From: Apiosordaria backusii
Taxonomy: Eukaryota > Ascomycota > Sordariomycetes > Sordariales > Lasiosphaeriaceae
DNA length: 64,000 bases
Assembly: GCA_030549205.1 (NCBI GenBank)
Contig: JAUKTV010000005.1
Span: 1,488,001-1,552,000, forward strand
Direction: 5' to 3'
Part shown: piece by piece, positions 12,348 through 24,020 of the stretch
Layout of the letters: the number at the start of each line of letters is the position of its first letter
Position numbering within the stretch: the stretch's first letter is position 1
Position numbers and translations under genes: made by a program
Notes under the pieces: generated by a model
What the model was told of the DNA's origin: nothing
Databases searched by the model: none
The model's input: the letters and a program-made list of their open reading frames with translations, nothing else

Positions 12348-13775
12348 ATGACGGAGGCTGCGGCTGCGGCTCATGGTAATTAATACCCTTTCCCCAGCTA
12401 CTTTGTGATATTAAGGCGCCGAATGGCGATACCAATCCTCCATCGTCACCTTTCGCAATTGTTTGGCTCGTTCTAGCGGTACAGCAAAACTGACATAATG
12501 TCAGATCGCCCAGGCCGATTAGGCCGACGACGGCCCTTTTCCACGTTGATGAAGAAGTTGGCGAATTTCAAAGCTGCTTCCACGGGCGATGGTCACCGAC
12601 ATGCAAAGGATAGCGCAAAGGTGCGCCCCTCCAAGAACAACAACCCATACCCCGAGTCCGGTCGGGTTGCGCCGCCTGTAACAGCGAATCGAGAGAGTCA
12701 ATATACAGAATCTACGGGTCCTAGCAGGAGATCGTCGAGTATTGTGTCGGTGGATCAAAATGTTTCCGTCAGAATATCCGATGAAGGGCAACCGCCTCCA
12801 ACAACAGGAGCTCGTTCCATGGCGCCGACAGTATCAGAGCACGACACCTCGCGATCAATGACGGCTACTTCCCGCGGAGTACCGTCAATCACAAATACGA
12901 CCTGCACCGTAAATGGCCGGCGAGGAGGCGATAGCACCTTCTCGTCCCCGGCGCCCTCGGTCAGGTCGCTCACAACAACTCTCACAACCATCCAAACAGC
13001 CGCTCCCAACACCGCCGGCGGTGGCGGGCAAAACACAACCCCAGCAACCAACGGCAACCACTCCAACTCCCACATCATCCACTTCAACCAACCTTTCCCG
13101 ACCGCCTCCCCTGCCTCTGCCATCCCGCCTCACCTCGCAACCTCGGGCGCCAACACCACCGGTCACCCAACAACCTACCACACCGCCACAGCCAACAACC
13201 TCTTGACTGACAACGCCTCCATCCTAACTCTTGCTTCTTCTTCTAAGCGAGGCCGTCGCCGGTCGTTTGATACCGACGCCTCGGTACGCGCGCTGGCCCC
13301 ATCCTCGCTGTGGGGAGGAAGTAGGGAATCCCTGCCTCTGAGCGTGCTAAGCGCCAACCTGGAAAACCCGGGCGTACCTACCACACCCGGGCTCCACCGG
13401 ACGGGTACCGGTGGGGTGGGTGGCACCGCCGAACGGGCGAGCATTTACAGCGCGACGACGGGGAACTTTGGGGTGAGCAGTGAGAGAAACAGCTTTTATG
13501 CGAAGCAGGGCCTTGGGAGTGTAGTTGGCGGTGGAGATAGGGACACGGCGAGCGTGAGGAGCGGGTTGTTGGGCCACGGCAGAGCGGAGAGTATCAGTGG
13601 GAGTATCGGGGGTTTTGCCAGGCAGGAGAGTCAGACGGCTGGAGCTGCTGCTGCTCCTAGTCCGTTGATTGGTCCTAGGGAGAGGGAGGTGCAGGCTTAT
13701 GTTGTTGAGGCTGAGGAGGATGAGGGGAGGGTCAATGGTAGTGCGGAAAGGGGTGGAACTACTACCAAGGAATGA
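12348..13775 (+). CDS. Conserved Ser/Thr/Gly-rich low-complexity protein
   Basis: No enzyme domain recognised. The preferred model has exon 1 at 12348-12375 and exon 2 at 12505-13775 (432 residues): the donor GTAATT, a CTGAC branch site and acceptor ATGTCAG restore an open frame starting MTEAAAAAHDRPGRLG. A simpler one-exon model starting at the ATG at 12498 (MSDRPGRLG, 425 residues) is equally legal because that ATG overlaps the acceptor. Composition is mostly disordered, with Arg- and Ser-rich N-terminus, poly-Asn/Thr middle and Gly-rich end. One ordered-looking block, about 40 residues from NASILTLASSS through DASVRALAPSSLWGG to RESLPLSVLS, is the kind of short motif kept among Pezizomycotina and probably is the functional part. 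Codon use is normal. Function unknown. Confidence 0.8.
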
Positions 13776-14321
13776 ACGGGAGATGGATGGTCTTTGGGAT
13801 GAAATAGGATGAATGGGTGGGATAAGCGCTTTTGGTATCTTTTGAGGGTCAGGGCGGTAGTCTGGAGTTTTCTCGTTTCTCGTTTCATGTCTGTTGCGTT
13901 TTCAGTTACGGGCAACAACAACCACAACAACAACAAATGAGCGGTAATGGTGTTTTTCCTTGGGAGTGATGAGTCCTATTGTTACTATTCTACCAGTCAG
14001 GAAACGGGTTTTCTTTTTTCTCTCTCTCTTTTCACAGTTATGTCTCTCTGTGCAGTATAGATATCCATTCCTTTTTCTATTATGCTTCTTCTCATCAAAC
14101 AGACAAAATAGTAAGGATTGCGCAAGCATTATTTCTTTTCAGTTTCATCTACTTGGTTGATAGGTTATTTTGCTGTGGATGTTATTTTCTGTTTTCTGCT
14201 TATACATTCAAGACAAAAAAACCCATGATACCCAACCTTAACTGCTCAATACAAATACACATTTCATGATGCCTTCCTTACCGATCCTTACAATCTCCCG
14301 TGTACCTAAACTGTACCTGCT
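13776..14321. other. Convergent 3' intergenic region
   Basis: AT-rich 3' flanks of the orphan gene and the nitrilase, with CAA/CAACAA and CTCTCT simple runs. No gene is seen. Confidence 0.5.
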
Positions 14322-15864
14322 TCAATAAGGCAAAGGACTCAAATCCAACCCCTTGACCCTAAACTCAAAAGAATCATTCCGCGAGTAACTCCCCGCCGTG
14401 TCCAGGTCCAACCTTCCACGGATACAATCCTCAAAGTCGACGTCGGTGTAGATGATGCCTTGGTTATCCTCCCACTGAGGTCCAGACAAAACTTCTCCAA
14501 AGGGGGAGATGATGGAAGAGCCGCCTTTGCAGATCCATTCCCCACTTCCCGCGAGTCCTTCTCTTCTTGGGCCTGACTGAGAAAATGCTCTTGGGGGAGG
14601 GGCCATTGGCTGCGAAGAAGACGAAGTGGCGTGGGAAGGCTTTTTGCAGCAGAGGACGATCTCGTTGCCGTCTTCGTCGAATATCGAGGTGCGGCGTTTG
14701 GAGGAGGGGGTGAATGTGTTTACTGTTGAGGTAGTGGTGCGAGTAGGGGAGGGGGTGCTGCGGTTTGTGCTGGATGTGGTTGCAGCCCCACCAGGAGACT
14801 TGGGGCGGGGGAGGGCGATCTCGAAGCCTTCTTCTGTGAGGCAGGAGGCGCGTCTGTTGCTGTGGTGTTTGGGGGCGAAGGGAGAGGGGTCTGAGAAAAC
14901 GGTAGAGGCGTTGTCGTCGTCGTGGTCGGGCTCTTCGGTGATGGCAGAAGAGTCATTCGGGTGGGAATATCCGTTGGCTTGGTTAGCTATTGATGTGTCG
15001 GCGGTGGCGGAAGCAGGCGGAACAGCCATATTAGAAGAAATGACGAAGCAACGGCCTTCGATGGCTACTGTTCTCATCAACGACAGCCAGGTATCACGCC
15101 CGTCGGCGGTGGGAGCGAGGTAAAGGTTGATATTTTGGCTGTAGAGCGATTGCCGGACGAGCGGCATGTAATTCTCCCAGCAAATAGCTGCGGCGAGGTT
15201 GATGCGGACGCCACGGATCGTGGTGCTTACTGCGCGGAGGGTGGAAGGAGAGCCCTGAGCCCAGACTAAACGCTCTGTACCGGTCTGTTATTGGGAAGTT
15301 AGTATCGAGCAGAGGGAAAGGGGTCGAAAAGGGGTAACCTACAGGCATCACCTTCCGACGCTTGCCGATTATTCCCTGCTTGGGACAAACATATACCACA
15401 GAGCAGTACATGCTTCCTCCGGCTTTCTCAATCAACCCAGTGACAATAAAGACCCCTGTTTCACGAGCAATTCTCTCCAGTTGTTCCCTGGTACCATCGC
15501 CCCGCTTGTTCACTGCTGGCGCCTTTACAGTCTCATTTGGCCCGGGGACCACATCGCTGGGCAAGGTACGTTTGATCCAGGCTTCTCCAGCACCAGCTCC
15601 ATCACCAACGGTATCGCCCAGGTCGACGGCGTTTTGGAAATATCGGAGATACTCTTCTCTGCCTTCAGCCGTGCGGGAGCCAATGACGCAGCCGAAGTGT
15701 GTTCCGCGAGGATATCCTCCAATGTAAGCTTCTGGGAGCAGGAGGACGTCAATCTTCTTGGAGGCGGCGCGACGAGTGATGTGTTCGAGTTGAGCAATAG
15801 TTTCGGGAGTGGTAGCTTGCGTGCTAGGGGAAGCTGTCCCTAGGCGAATGGTAGTTGGCGACAT
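14322..15864 (-). CDS. Nitrilase (carbon-nitrogen hydrolase) with Ser/Pro-rich insert
   Basis: Hydrolyses nitriles to acids and ammonia; cyanide hydratases and amidases are close relatives, so the exact substrate is open. Two exons: 15343-15864 and 14322-15284, 494 residues, well above the usual 320-370. The catalytic triad is visible: Glu45 in LLLPEAYIGGYPRG, Lys171 in GKRRKVMPTGTERL (recreated by splicing), and Cys209 in AAAICWENYMPL. The fold continues through SLMRTVAIEGRCFVISSN and ends with GGSSIISPFGEVLSGPQ and IIYTDVDFED. Between those blocks sits about 130 residues rich in Ser, Thr and Pro, containing two similar segments (RRASCLTEEGFEIALPRPKS and RRTSIFDEDGNEIVLCCKKP) that look like a duplicated module. 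The gene is divergent from the twin-zinc-cluster regulator 900 bp away, which makes regulation by that neighbour possible but unproven. Confidence 0.93.
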
Positions 15865-16778
15865 GGTTGTGGTAAGCGGGTGATGAAAGGGGGTAGATGG
15901 AAACTCTTCTAAAAGAAATACAAGAGCTGGCAGAGTTCAGAGTCAAAACACCTTCGTTTCAGGTCTTCTATTAATACTTTCCAATTGAGGTCAAGTCACG
16001 CCACTGAATTGATGGAAGGTCGGTACACTAGGATGCAATATGTACCCCGCTGAGAGCTCTCCATGTGACCGCTGCACAGGACCAAAACCGTCACCGTTTG
16101 CGGGGGACGTCAAGAGGTTGGAAATGCGAGGCGCAAAGAGGTCGACCGTCGCGGGTGCGGGTGACGTAACAAAGAGCCCCCCACGGTCCACGGGGACCCG
16201 CTCGCAACATAGAGTTGGAGAAGTTCCAGAGAAGCATTTCTCAGAAGCCAGACAGTCTTCTGCTTAACATAAAACCCTCATCATTGTTTGACAGGAACAA
16301 AATATGATGAGCGGGAAAAGGAGAGGAATGTGACGGGCCCATAAGAACAATCTAGCAGTGACATGAAGGTCTTGATAACAGCTTCAGCGTGTGCATCATT
16401 GTAACTCAAACTCGAAGAAACCAGATGGAAGCTCCGAGGTCACCAATGGCCAATCGGCAGGCGATGGTGGGCCGAGCCAGGGCATCCAGGAACTGCCGAA
16501 CCGGGAAGGAACTCGCGGTTGTCATCGGGGTGGGATTTGGGAATATTGGCGGAAGCTCACTCACCTTCGAGGTTCCTGAAGCATAGAATCTGCAGGCCGA
16601 AGTGATCGTTGACCGTTACGTATGTACATTAATGATCTAGGTATGCTTCGAAGACAAGACCAATGGCATCTGCCAACACCAAACAGGAGCAATGTTCAAC
16701 GACTGATGATACGGAGTAGAAGAACCCTTACCCACCGGGTAGATTAGCCGGTTAGGGAGATTGACTGGTTAGTCAGCT
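15865..16778. other. Divergent promoter region
   Basis: Upstream DNA shared by the nitrilase (minus) and the twin-zinc-cluster regulator (plus). CGG triplets occur, including cccggc/ggcccg-like pairs, but I cannot assign a specific operator. No gene is supported. Confidence 0.45.
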
Positions 16779-19639
16779 ATGGTACACATAACACGGACCC
16801 CACCTTTTGACAGGAGAAATTCGTGGCATTTTCAGTGGATGGGGGCTAGCGCCGTCTATCCGTCAACCCTTTCACAATCGACGCGTCGACGCGCTCGCTC
16901 CAGCATGGAAGTGAGCCTTAATCCTCCTGACGACGACATGGCCGATCGACTCACCCAGCAACAATTCGCTCCGCCCACCTACACCTCCCTCGAGGTGCCC
17001 TATGCTCCCCTCGTGCACCGCAATGCCCTGCCAGAAACCCGCATTGCAGAACCAGGTCCGAAAAAGAAGGGCAAGCGAAAGTCCACAGCTGCCGAAGCCG
17101 ATGCCAATGGCTCGACCGACTCCCCCAAAGAAAAGAAGCAGCGCATCTCGCGGTCCTGTGACCAATGCCATGGAAAACGTATGAAGTGCAGCGGCTTCAA
17201 GCCCTGCAACAACTGCACGAAACGGGAGAGAACCTGCACCTATGACAGACCTTATGTTAGAGGCATCGCAAAGACCCCTCCGCCTCCTCCCGCCGATGGC
17301 CAGGCCCGCAACCTTGCCCAACCAGTGGACGAGTTCGGGAGGGAGGTTCGCGACAGGAGCTGGGCTCTGCGTGCCTGTGATCTCTGCCGCACTCAGAAGG
17401 TGTCTTGCTCGGGCAAGCTACCTTGTGAGAACTGCTTCAACTCTCGTGTTGCATGCACCTTTAAGCTACGCGCGAAGCAACGAGACTCCATGCCACCGGG
17501 CGAAGGCGGTGAGGAAGGCGAGGGCGAGGGTGAGGACTCCGAAGCAGAAGGTGATGGAACAGAGCTGCAAAATGCCCAAGATGGAGGGAATGAAGCCACC
17601 GAGTATGGAGGGACCTTCGCGGTCAGGCGCATTCCTCTTCAGGATCATGAAACCTACATGCTCCCCCATCGCTATTCAGATCCCGAGACGCCACCACTAG
17701 CTTTTCTTCACAAGGCCTGGGAGAGGATGGCTTATTACTGCAAAACGCCCAGTCGCTACGGACAGGAGTTTGGCGTCCAAGGCGACCTTGTCCTCCCGCT
17801 TAGTGATCAACCTTTCGACACTACAAAGCCCCTAGAGTTCCCGGAGAGTCCGGTGAAATGGTTCGAGATGCACAACGCCTTTCAAAACGGATGGACCGAG
17901 ACGTTCCACTTTTTACATCGGCCCACGGTCAAATCGTGGCTGGAAAGAGTATGGAAGAATTGGACTGCAAATGTACCCCTGGAAAATGACCTTGGCCCAG
18001 CAAAAGCCACCATTGCCCTCATGTGCATGTCCATCGGCACTATGTTCTACGACAGACCATGGCGGGAAGCCGTCAGACAAAAGATGTGGGATCGCCTCTG
18101 GACACTCAATATGGGAGACCAGTTGTTTTTAACAACAATCCGGTTGACAGATGCTGAACCAGGGCCGCCAAAGTTGGAGTCCATCCAAGCCCGTCTCCTC
18201 CAAACGCTGTACCTCCTTTGCACATGTCGCCTCAGTCAAGCTTGGTATATATTTGGGAACGCCGTTCACATGTTGACTCAACTTGGTCTTCACCGTCGTC
18301 GTGGTAGAAATCGTGGTCTCGGTCCGGACATCACCGACAACCCCGACTATGCAAAGGTCCAGTGTGAGAGGCGGACTTTCTGGGCTACCTACATCATCGA
18401 TAAGGAAATTTCTTTGATGTCTGGCAGGCCCTGTCATTTTTCCAACGAAGCCGTGGACCAGGAGTTCCCGGATCCTGTTAACGACGAGGATATGGGTCCT
18501 GAGGGACCCTTCCGGCCCCATTTAGGCGATTGCTATCTGGAGGCAGGGACTGAGCAAGCAAAGTTGAACCAAATTATTGACAAGGTTATGCGGGATGTCT
18601 ATACTTTTCGGGAGATACCCGATGAATGGAGACTGGAGAGCGCTTGGCGGCTGGGGAATGAGTTGGAGCAGTGGAAAGACCAGCTGCCATTCATGATGTG
18701 CCACCTCAAGCCTTCGATGTTGCACACCATCTTCCGTCGGCAGTCCACTCTCTTGACCTTGGCCCATTGCCACGCCGCGATTCTCATCTATCGCCCGTTC
18801 ATGACCGCGCCAAACCCCGCTGATGGAGACAAGAAGCAGACTGCAGACTCTGCTGTGCGCAAGCTGATCGACGCTGCTCGCGTGGCTGTGAACATGTGCC
18901 TTGCCTTGGCCCGAGATCAGGACAAACGGGATAAGAGTCACTTCCAGGCTATATTCTTCGCACATCATGTCTGCTTCTGCGCCGCTGCAGTTATCTTCCT
19001 TCTTCCGCACATTCGAACACGGCAAGCCATGTACGGAGGCTCTCATTTCAGAGGTTACGGAAAGATGGATGCCAAACTCACCGAGCTCGCAGAGAAGGCC
19101 ATTGTCGCATTAGTGGGGCAGACGAACCGCTATTCACCGTCGCGTAGATGGGCCATTATATTAGAAGAACTTCGGGATGAAGCAGTTCGCCAGGTGAACG
19201 GGGTCGGACGAACACCAGCCGAGCAAGGCCAGGCTCAGACCCAGCCTGAACGTGAGGCCTCTGAAGAGGGTAGCGACGAAGCGGATGATCAATCTCCTAA
19301 TGATCAGCTCTTGGAAGACGCACTCCGTGCCCACTGGGAAGCCGATTTGGCTCGTCATGCACTACCTAATCAGGCCTCTGCTGGTGAGGTCACCGAACCA
19401 CCACCTCCCCCAACGGTCCACCGGCTATGGGACAAGTGGAAGACAACCGACTGGCTTGACCTTGATTCCGCCGTAAGTTACTCGAGCTTCTCCACAAGGT
19501 CAGACTAACAAGGTATCAGGCATTTGGGCCGATCTCCAACTTTGAACCCCCGCCACCAACACCCCCGTCACAGCCAGCACCACAACCAGCAACATCACCA
19601 TTACCAGCACCACAAACCGATCAGAACCCAGTTCAATAA
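16779..19639 (+). CDS. Transcription factor with two Zn2Cys6 clusters and fungal TF domain
   Basis: Probable DNA-binding regulator acting in the nucleus. Exons 16779-19472 and 19520-19639 give 937 residues. The second exon adds a Pro/Gln tail (QPAPQPATSPLPAPQ) after a 47-nt intron. It has two complete binuclear zinc clusters of identical spacing, C-x2-C-x6-C-x5-C-x2-C-x6-C: Cys127/130/137/143/146/153 and Cys200/203/210/216/219/226. A basic KKKGKRK stretch (95-101) precedes the first, and an acidic Glu/Gly run (about 238-255) follows the second. A fungal-specific TF domain (PF04082 type) occupies about residues 370-660, with the typical LLQTLYLLCTCRLSQAWYIFGNAVHM and RRTFWATYIIDKEISLMSGRP stretches. 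The true start may be the second in-frame Met (16904, MEVSLNPPDDD), because the first 42 residues look untranslated. Tandem clusters are unusual; most family members have one. Confidence 0.93.
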
Positions 19640-19704
19640 TGTTTAATCATATTAGACTCCCCAACGCCTTATCCCTAATATACGTTTCCCACCATCATCT
19701 TATC

Positions 19705-20934
19705 TCAGCGAGACCTTTCGGATGACGGTGAAATTTCATCCATCAGACTTTCCACTTCATCCTTCACTGCTCGGGCCCGGCCTACAATATCCGCAAGATT
19801 CAACCCCTTCAGCAGCCGATCTTGAACTTCCCCATTACTGAGTAGATATTTCTGCATGGAATAGGAGGGCTCGTTCGTCGATGTTCGTCTATGGGAAGAT
19901 TAGTCTCATACTGCGATGATCAAGACATGTTCAACTCACTCATCGCCCGACAACTGAAGGCCAGTACCCATCCTTTGCGACATCTTGAGAAGTTTTTGCA
20001 GGAGTAGATGGTCAGTCTTATTTTTGACAGCTTGGTGGTCACAAAACGTGATGTGTGTTGTTCGTTTGATGGTCGAGGGATCTCTGTGTTTCGTGAGGAA
20101 ACAGTCAACTTTTATCTGTTGGACTCCATCTTCTTTTGGTCATCTTCATGAAGCAACATGGCGCGCAGGGTGATCCTGTCTGGCGCTCTTGTTGGCATAT
20201 TGACATCCCCTTTCCAGCGTCATCCCGCGTTTGAGCATATCAAAGACGGAAACCCACGAACAGGCCTCCACGAAAGGCATAACCACGCATCGCTCTACCA
20301 CGGCATGCTCCTCCCGACGAGGCTGTGATATCGCTGGGCTGGCATCTCAATGATGACACATCTGGTTCGAGACGCGGGCTGCTGTTCGCAATTGAGCTGT
20401 CTCTTGAAACGAGCTTGCTCTATTGTCTTGCCTGGTTTCCCCGAAGTAGTCGGCTCAGTCACGTCCCTGATTTTGGACACTGCGCGTCATCACCGGATCA
20501 ATTCGATACCAACCATCCCTTGCAGCAAACGCCATGCTGCCGAGCCGGCCGATTGGGAATAGTGTCGTCCCCTTCCCCACTCTCAGCCTTATCTACGGGC
20601 CCAGAAGATTCCCAAAAGACAAGAGACCTTTCGCATTTGAGCACTTGGATCTTGCGCAGGCATAGCCACCATTGGGGAATGCAGATGGATAGGCATACCA
20701 CCAGGCACGCGCGTGATTTTCCCTGTTGGGCCTGTACTGCGTGTCATCGGATGTCCTGTCCAATGCTTGAGCGGCCTTAGGGTGGTTCAACTCTGCCGAT
20801 GCATGTGCCCCGAGTGGGAGCACGCCATTGGAGAATGGCCGTTCTGATCTCTCGGGAGCCGGAGGAAGGGTGTGTATCAGCAAGCCCCGAGCTCTGCTTG
20901 TTCTCCGCATTTGCGCAAAAGGATCACGGCTCAT
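19705..20934 (-). pseudogene. Decayed protein-coding gene, family unknown
   Basis: Reading the minus strand from an ATG at 20934 gives one continuous frame of about 330 codons with no net indel, broken only by five stops (TAG at 20593; TGA at 20455, 20347, 20146 and 20140). The frame then enters a well-formed 51-nt intron (19889-19939, GTGAGT...CATAG) and continues 60 codons to a TGA at 19705. The amino-acid composition is protein-like throughout, for example VVERCVVMPFVEACSW, MLKRGMTLERGCQYANKSA and GLNLADIVGRARAVKDEVE near the C-terminus. All five stops could come from C:G to T:A transitions (CGA, CAG or TGG ancestors). I do not recognise the family. It could instead be a real multi-exon gene whose introns I failed to see; an alternative short product from the ATG at 19983 (75 residues, two exons) is also open. 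Confidence 0.5.
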
Positions 20935-21312
20935 GTATATAATGCCATCCCAGAGTCATGGTTTGCCTCAATGGGGCCTGCCTTTTGTCACCGCCCACTC
21001 GGAGTTTCTGGGGTTCAGCATCACATTCGAGACATCTTACACACCTATTGGCGCCTTCCTTCGTCAAAGACTCGGACTTGTTCTAGGTTTAACACAATCC
21101 CTTTTCGGCCTATTTCCCCTCACTTATAAGCCTGCTTATTGCCACAACCTTATCAGGTTGTGCGACTCCCTGGTATCAGCACCCGACACTCAGAGCAAGC
21201 TTCAGACACACCACCAGACTGAACTGAGATTCCTACCGCTACGTATGGCCTGAATCTCATGTTACGAGATCCAGGGTCTTCAGTGTAAAACAGATTCGAC
21301 CCTGTCACCTTC
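20935..21312. other. Intergenic promoter region
   Basis: Upstream DNA of the C2H2 gene (plus) and of the decayed gene (minus). TATAA-like sequence lies near 21126. Nothing else is seen. Confidence 0.4.
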
Positions 21313-22557
21313 ATGGCATCCCGCGGCTCAAGCAACCCGACACCTTCGGAGTTATTCGTCGCAAAGAAAAAGAAAGAGATTCTAGACAGATCTATGGCTC
21401 TCATCCTCAAGAGATTGGACGAATGCCTTGAAAACCCCATTCCAGCAGCACCAAGGCGCCGGGTGGCGAAGCGGGCGAGAGACGACCAGGAGACTGCAGT
21501 TGCCGACGACCGCACCACTGCTGGTGCCACAGATGACGCTATCGACCCACGCAACAAGAAGAAGCTCAAGCAGGACACGACAGCTGGACGCCGGTTCGCC
21601 TGCCCCTTCTTCAAGCACAATGCGGCCAAATACAAGCTTGTCAAAACCTGCTGCGGCCCGGGATGGCGGGATGTACATCGAGTGAAGGAGCATCTTTACC
21701 GCCGTCACTCGGCAAAGAACTCATGCGCCAGGTGTTTCGAGCAGTTTGACGATGAAGCCGCTCTCAAAGCCCACCAGCGGTCCGAGGAGCCATGCAAGCT
21801 TCAAAAGAACAACATTCACGAATTCATCAGTGAGGAAAAGGAGAAGCTCCTGCACCTCAGAGCCAAGGCTGGCAGTTCTGAGGAGGACAAGTGGCTCGAG
21901 ATGTACCGCATCATCTTCCCCAACGAGAAGGTCCCCTCGCCTTACTACGACGGCGCAGACGGCGCAGATGTCCAGAACGATAATGGCACTTCGTCGAGAG
22001 ACTGGGAGGAGTTCAAGAAGTTCGCCAAGCAGGAAGTACCCAAACTGGTGAAGCCGCTTCTGCAACAGTACATAGACCAGTATTTCCAGGACTTTGATGA
22101 GAAGATGGCCCAGAAGTCAATCGAAATCACCAAGGTGGTTGAGAACCAGGTCTTGCGGACGTGGCTCTACAACGAGGAACAACAAAACTTGTATGCTCCT
22201 GGAGGTGCGGCGCCCTCTCCCCCTCCGTCCGTCTCGGCCAGAGCGTCCAGCCCGGAACCTGAAGCCAAACCGGTTAACTACAACAATTTGATGAACGAGT
22301 GGAAGGACAATCACCACAGCGAGGAGTTGTGGGCTGACATCATGAACGGGCCCCTTGCGCTGGACAACTTCCTGGATGCCAGTCATATGGGGCTGGGGTG
22401 CGGTAACGACAGCTTCAGCACTGACTCGGCCTACTTTACTTGCTCTGATAGGGGAGGGGCATCTGGTCTTCACCAGGTTGCCGGGTCTGCGGTGGGTGCT
22501 GCTATGGGTACTGCTCCGTTGTATCCTCCGTATACCAGGGGGCTGTCATTCGAGTAG
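21313..22557 (+). CDS. C2H2-type zinc finger protein (fungal CPFF...GPGW family)
   Basis: Single-exon 414-residue protein. Residues 95-165 carry the signature of a large fungal family: RRFACPFFKH, TCCGPGWRDVHRVKEHLYRRH, CARCFEQFDDEAALKAHQRS and EEPCKLQ. These give degenerate paired C2H2 fingers of the type C-x2-C...H-x4-H. An N-terminal basic region (PRRRVAKRAR, residues 47-56, and NKKKLKQ, 81-87) may be a nuclear signal. A helical KWLEMYRIIFPNE block follows, which in the family always trails the fingers, and then a long acidic, Gln/Glu-rich helix (WEEFKKFAKQEVPKLVKPLLQQYIDQYFQDF). The C-terminus is disordered. Relatives are often near NLR or silencing genes, but their function is not known. 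Probable nucleic-acid-binding regulator. Confidence 0.9.
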   Translation: MASRGSSNPTPSELFVAKKKKEILDRSMALILKRLDECLENPIPAAPRRRVAKRARDDQETAVADDRTTAGATDDAIDPRNKKKLKQDTTAGRRFACPFFKHNAAKYKLVKTCCGPGWRDVHRVKEHLYRRHSAKNSCARCFEQFDDEAALKAHQRSEEPCKLQKNNIHEFISEEKEKLLHLRAKAGSSEEDKWLEMYRIIFPNEKVPSPYYDGADGADVQNDNGTSSRDWEEFKKFAKQEVPKLVKPLLQQYIDQYFQDFDEKMAQKSIEITKVVENQVLRTWLYNEEQQNLYAPGGAAPSPPPSVSARASSPEPEAKPVNYNNLMNEWKDNHHSEELWADIMNGPLALDNFLDASHMGLGCGNDSFSTDSAYFTCSDRGGASGLHQVAGSAVGAAMGTAPLYPPYTRGLSFE

Positions 22558-24020
22558 GGCGGTTCTTGGATCTGTTCAGCTGTGATGTCTCTCCTATGTA
22601 TTCACTGTGTCGTTGCCTTCATCATTGAGGTCTCCTTGCTTTTGTCATATCACTTTGCAATGGAATGGGAGGGACACTCATTATTCCGTCGACTTATTTC
22701 TTTCTGTTCCCCATATTTTTCACACGCTGTTGATCAGGTGCGTCGTATCGGTACGATAGTTGAACATGAATACAAGGCTTTTCTTGACCACAATCTCGCC
22801 ATCATCACGCCCTTGGTGGTTGTTTCTTGATGAACCAACTAAACAACCCAATTGCCCTCCAACAACTACCCCTCATTTTCAGCCCCCAACTCGCTCTCTC
22901 ATGTGAATTACCCCTCCCCCGCATCATTTTTACGCATTTCCCTATCTTATCACCCCTCACCCAGTCACAGAACTCAAGACCGTGAGACAGGAAGGTATAT
23001 TCAGTCAAGTATGCATCAAACCTCGTCCGGCCTTCCCGCTCTTCCGGCTGGCAGTGAGTGGCAGGTGATAGTGATCACATATATTTATTGCATAGAAGGC
23101 ATGAAGAGACAAATTAATTGGACGGGCTTGGGCGAAGGATATGACACCACGTCACTTTTGTCACCACCATCTTCATCACCATTATGATCACTTGACTGGG
23201 ACGATCTCGACAACAAAACACAACGAGACGCGACGCGACAAGAGACAAAACAATATTGAAGAAATCGGTCAACCAAGGGATGTTTATTGGCCATCCTGCT
23301 GGTACTGCAGTGTTCGTGACGACAAGTCTGGCGCTCTCCCATCCCACTCACGGTCCCACATGCAACCCTGTGTTGCAGTAAAGACCCGATGACATGCTTG
23401 ATGCAGAGATCTCCCCCAATTCCTTCCACACATCCTTCCATACGACCCTACTTCCGTAAACCTGCAGAATAGACAATCTTGCTGTTTCAGCTCATGCGGT
23501 GCTTACACGGTACTTTTTGCCTGTTGCCTCTCAAAATGCGGGGCTGGCCGCGGGGGAGGTTCGGTCGGTCTCTCGGAGTCATCACACTCTCATTGCGACA
23601 GAGGGGTGGGGTCCCGATCGGTATCAAGATGAGGCTCTGCTATCAGTTGTGGGTGATTATAAAGCTGTCCGTACAGGTGGAAGTAAGTTTGCGCGGATGC
23701 GCAATTGCAAAAACTTGAGGTGATCATTTCACAGTTACAGCATCACGGGATGGACCTTTGAGTGGTTCAGAGGTGGGAGGTAGGAGGTGAAGTAGGTGGG
23801 GTGGTGGTGACACAAGCAACTCCCATCTTCCATCTCCATGTTCCTCGGATCAGCTCCGAGATTGCCCAGTTTTTGAGCAATGCGAACTGCGCGCAGCAAA
23901 GCATTTATGTCGATCTTGGTGATCATCCTGAATTGGTGGCGAGCCAAAAGCAGCATGGTGGTTCATATGGTTGACGTTCATGCCGACAAGCAAGCTACGA
24001 TGAGTGCCCACACTCATAAA
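22558..24020. other. Intergenic, no gene seen
   Basis: About 1.46 kb without any frame that reads as protein and without RNA genes or repeats that I can identify. A tRNA-Asp gene starts at its right edge. Confidence 0.5.

Noticed and set aside
19985..20173. Plus-strand 62-codon frame
   Set aside because: Antisense to the better-supported minus-strand relic with an intron; no protein features.
22580..24000. Several 60-118-codon frames on both strands
   Set aside because: None resembles a protein, they overlap each other and lack splice-consistent extensions.
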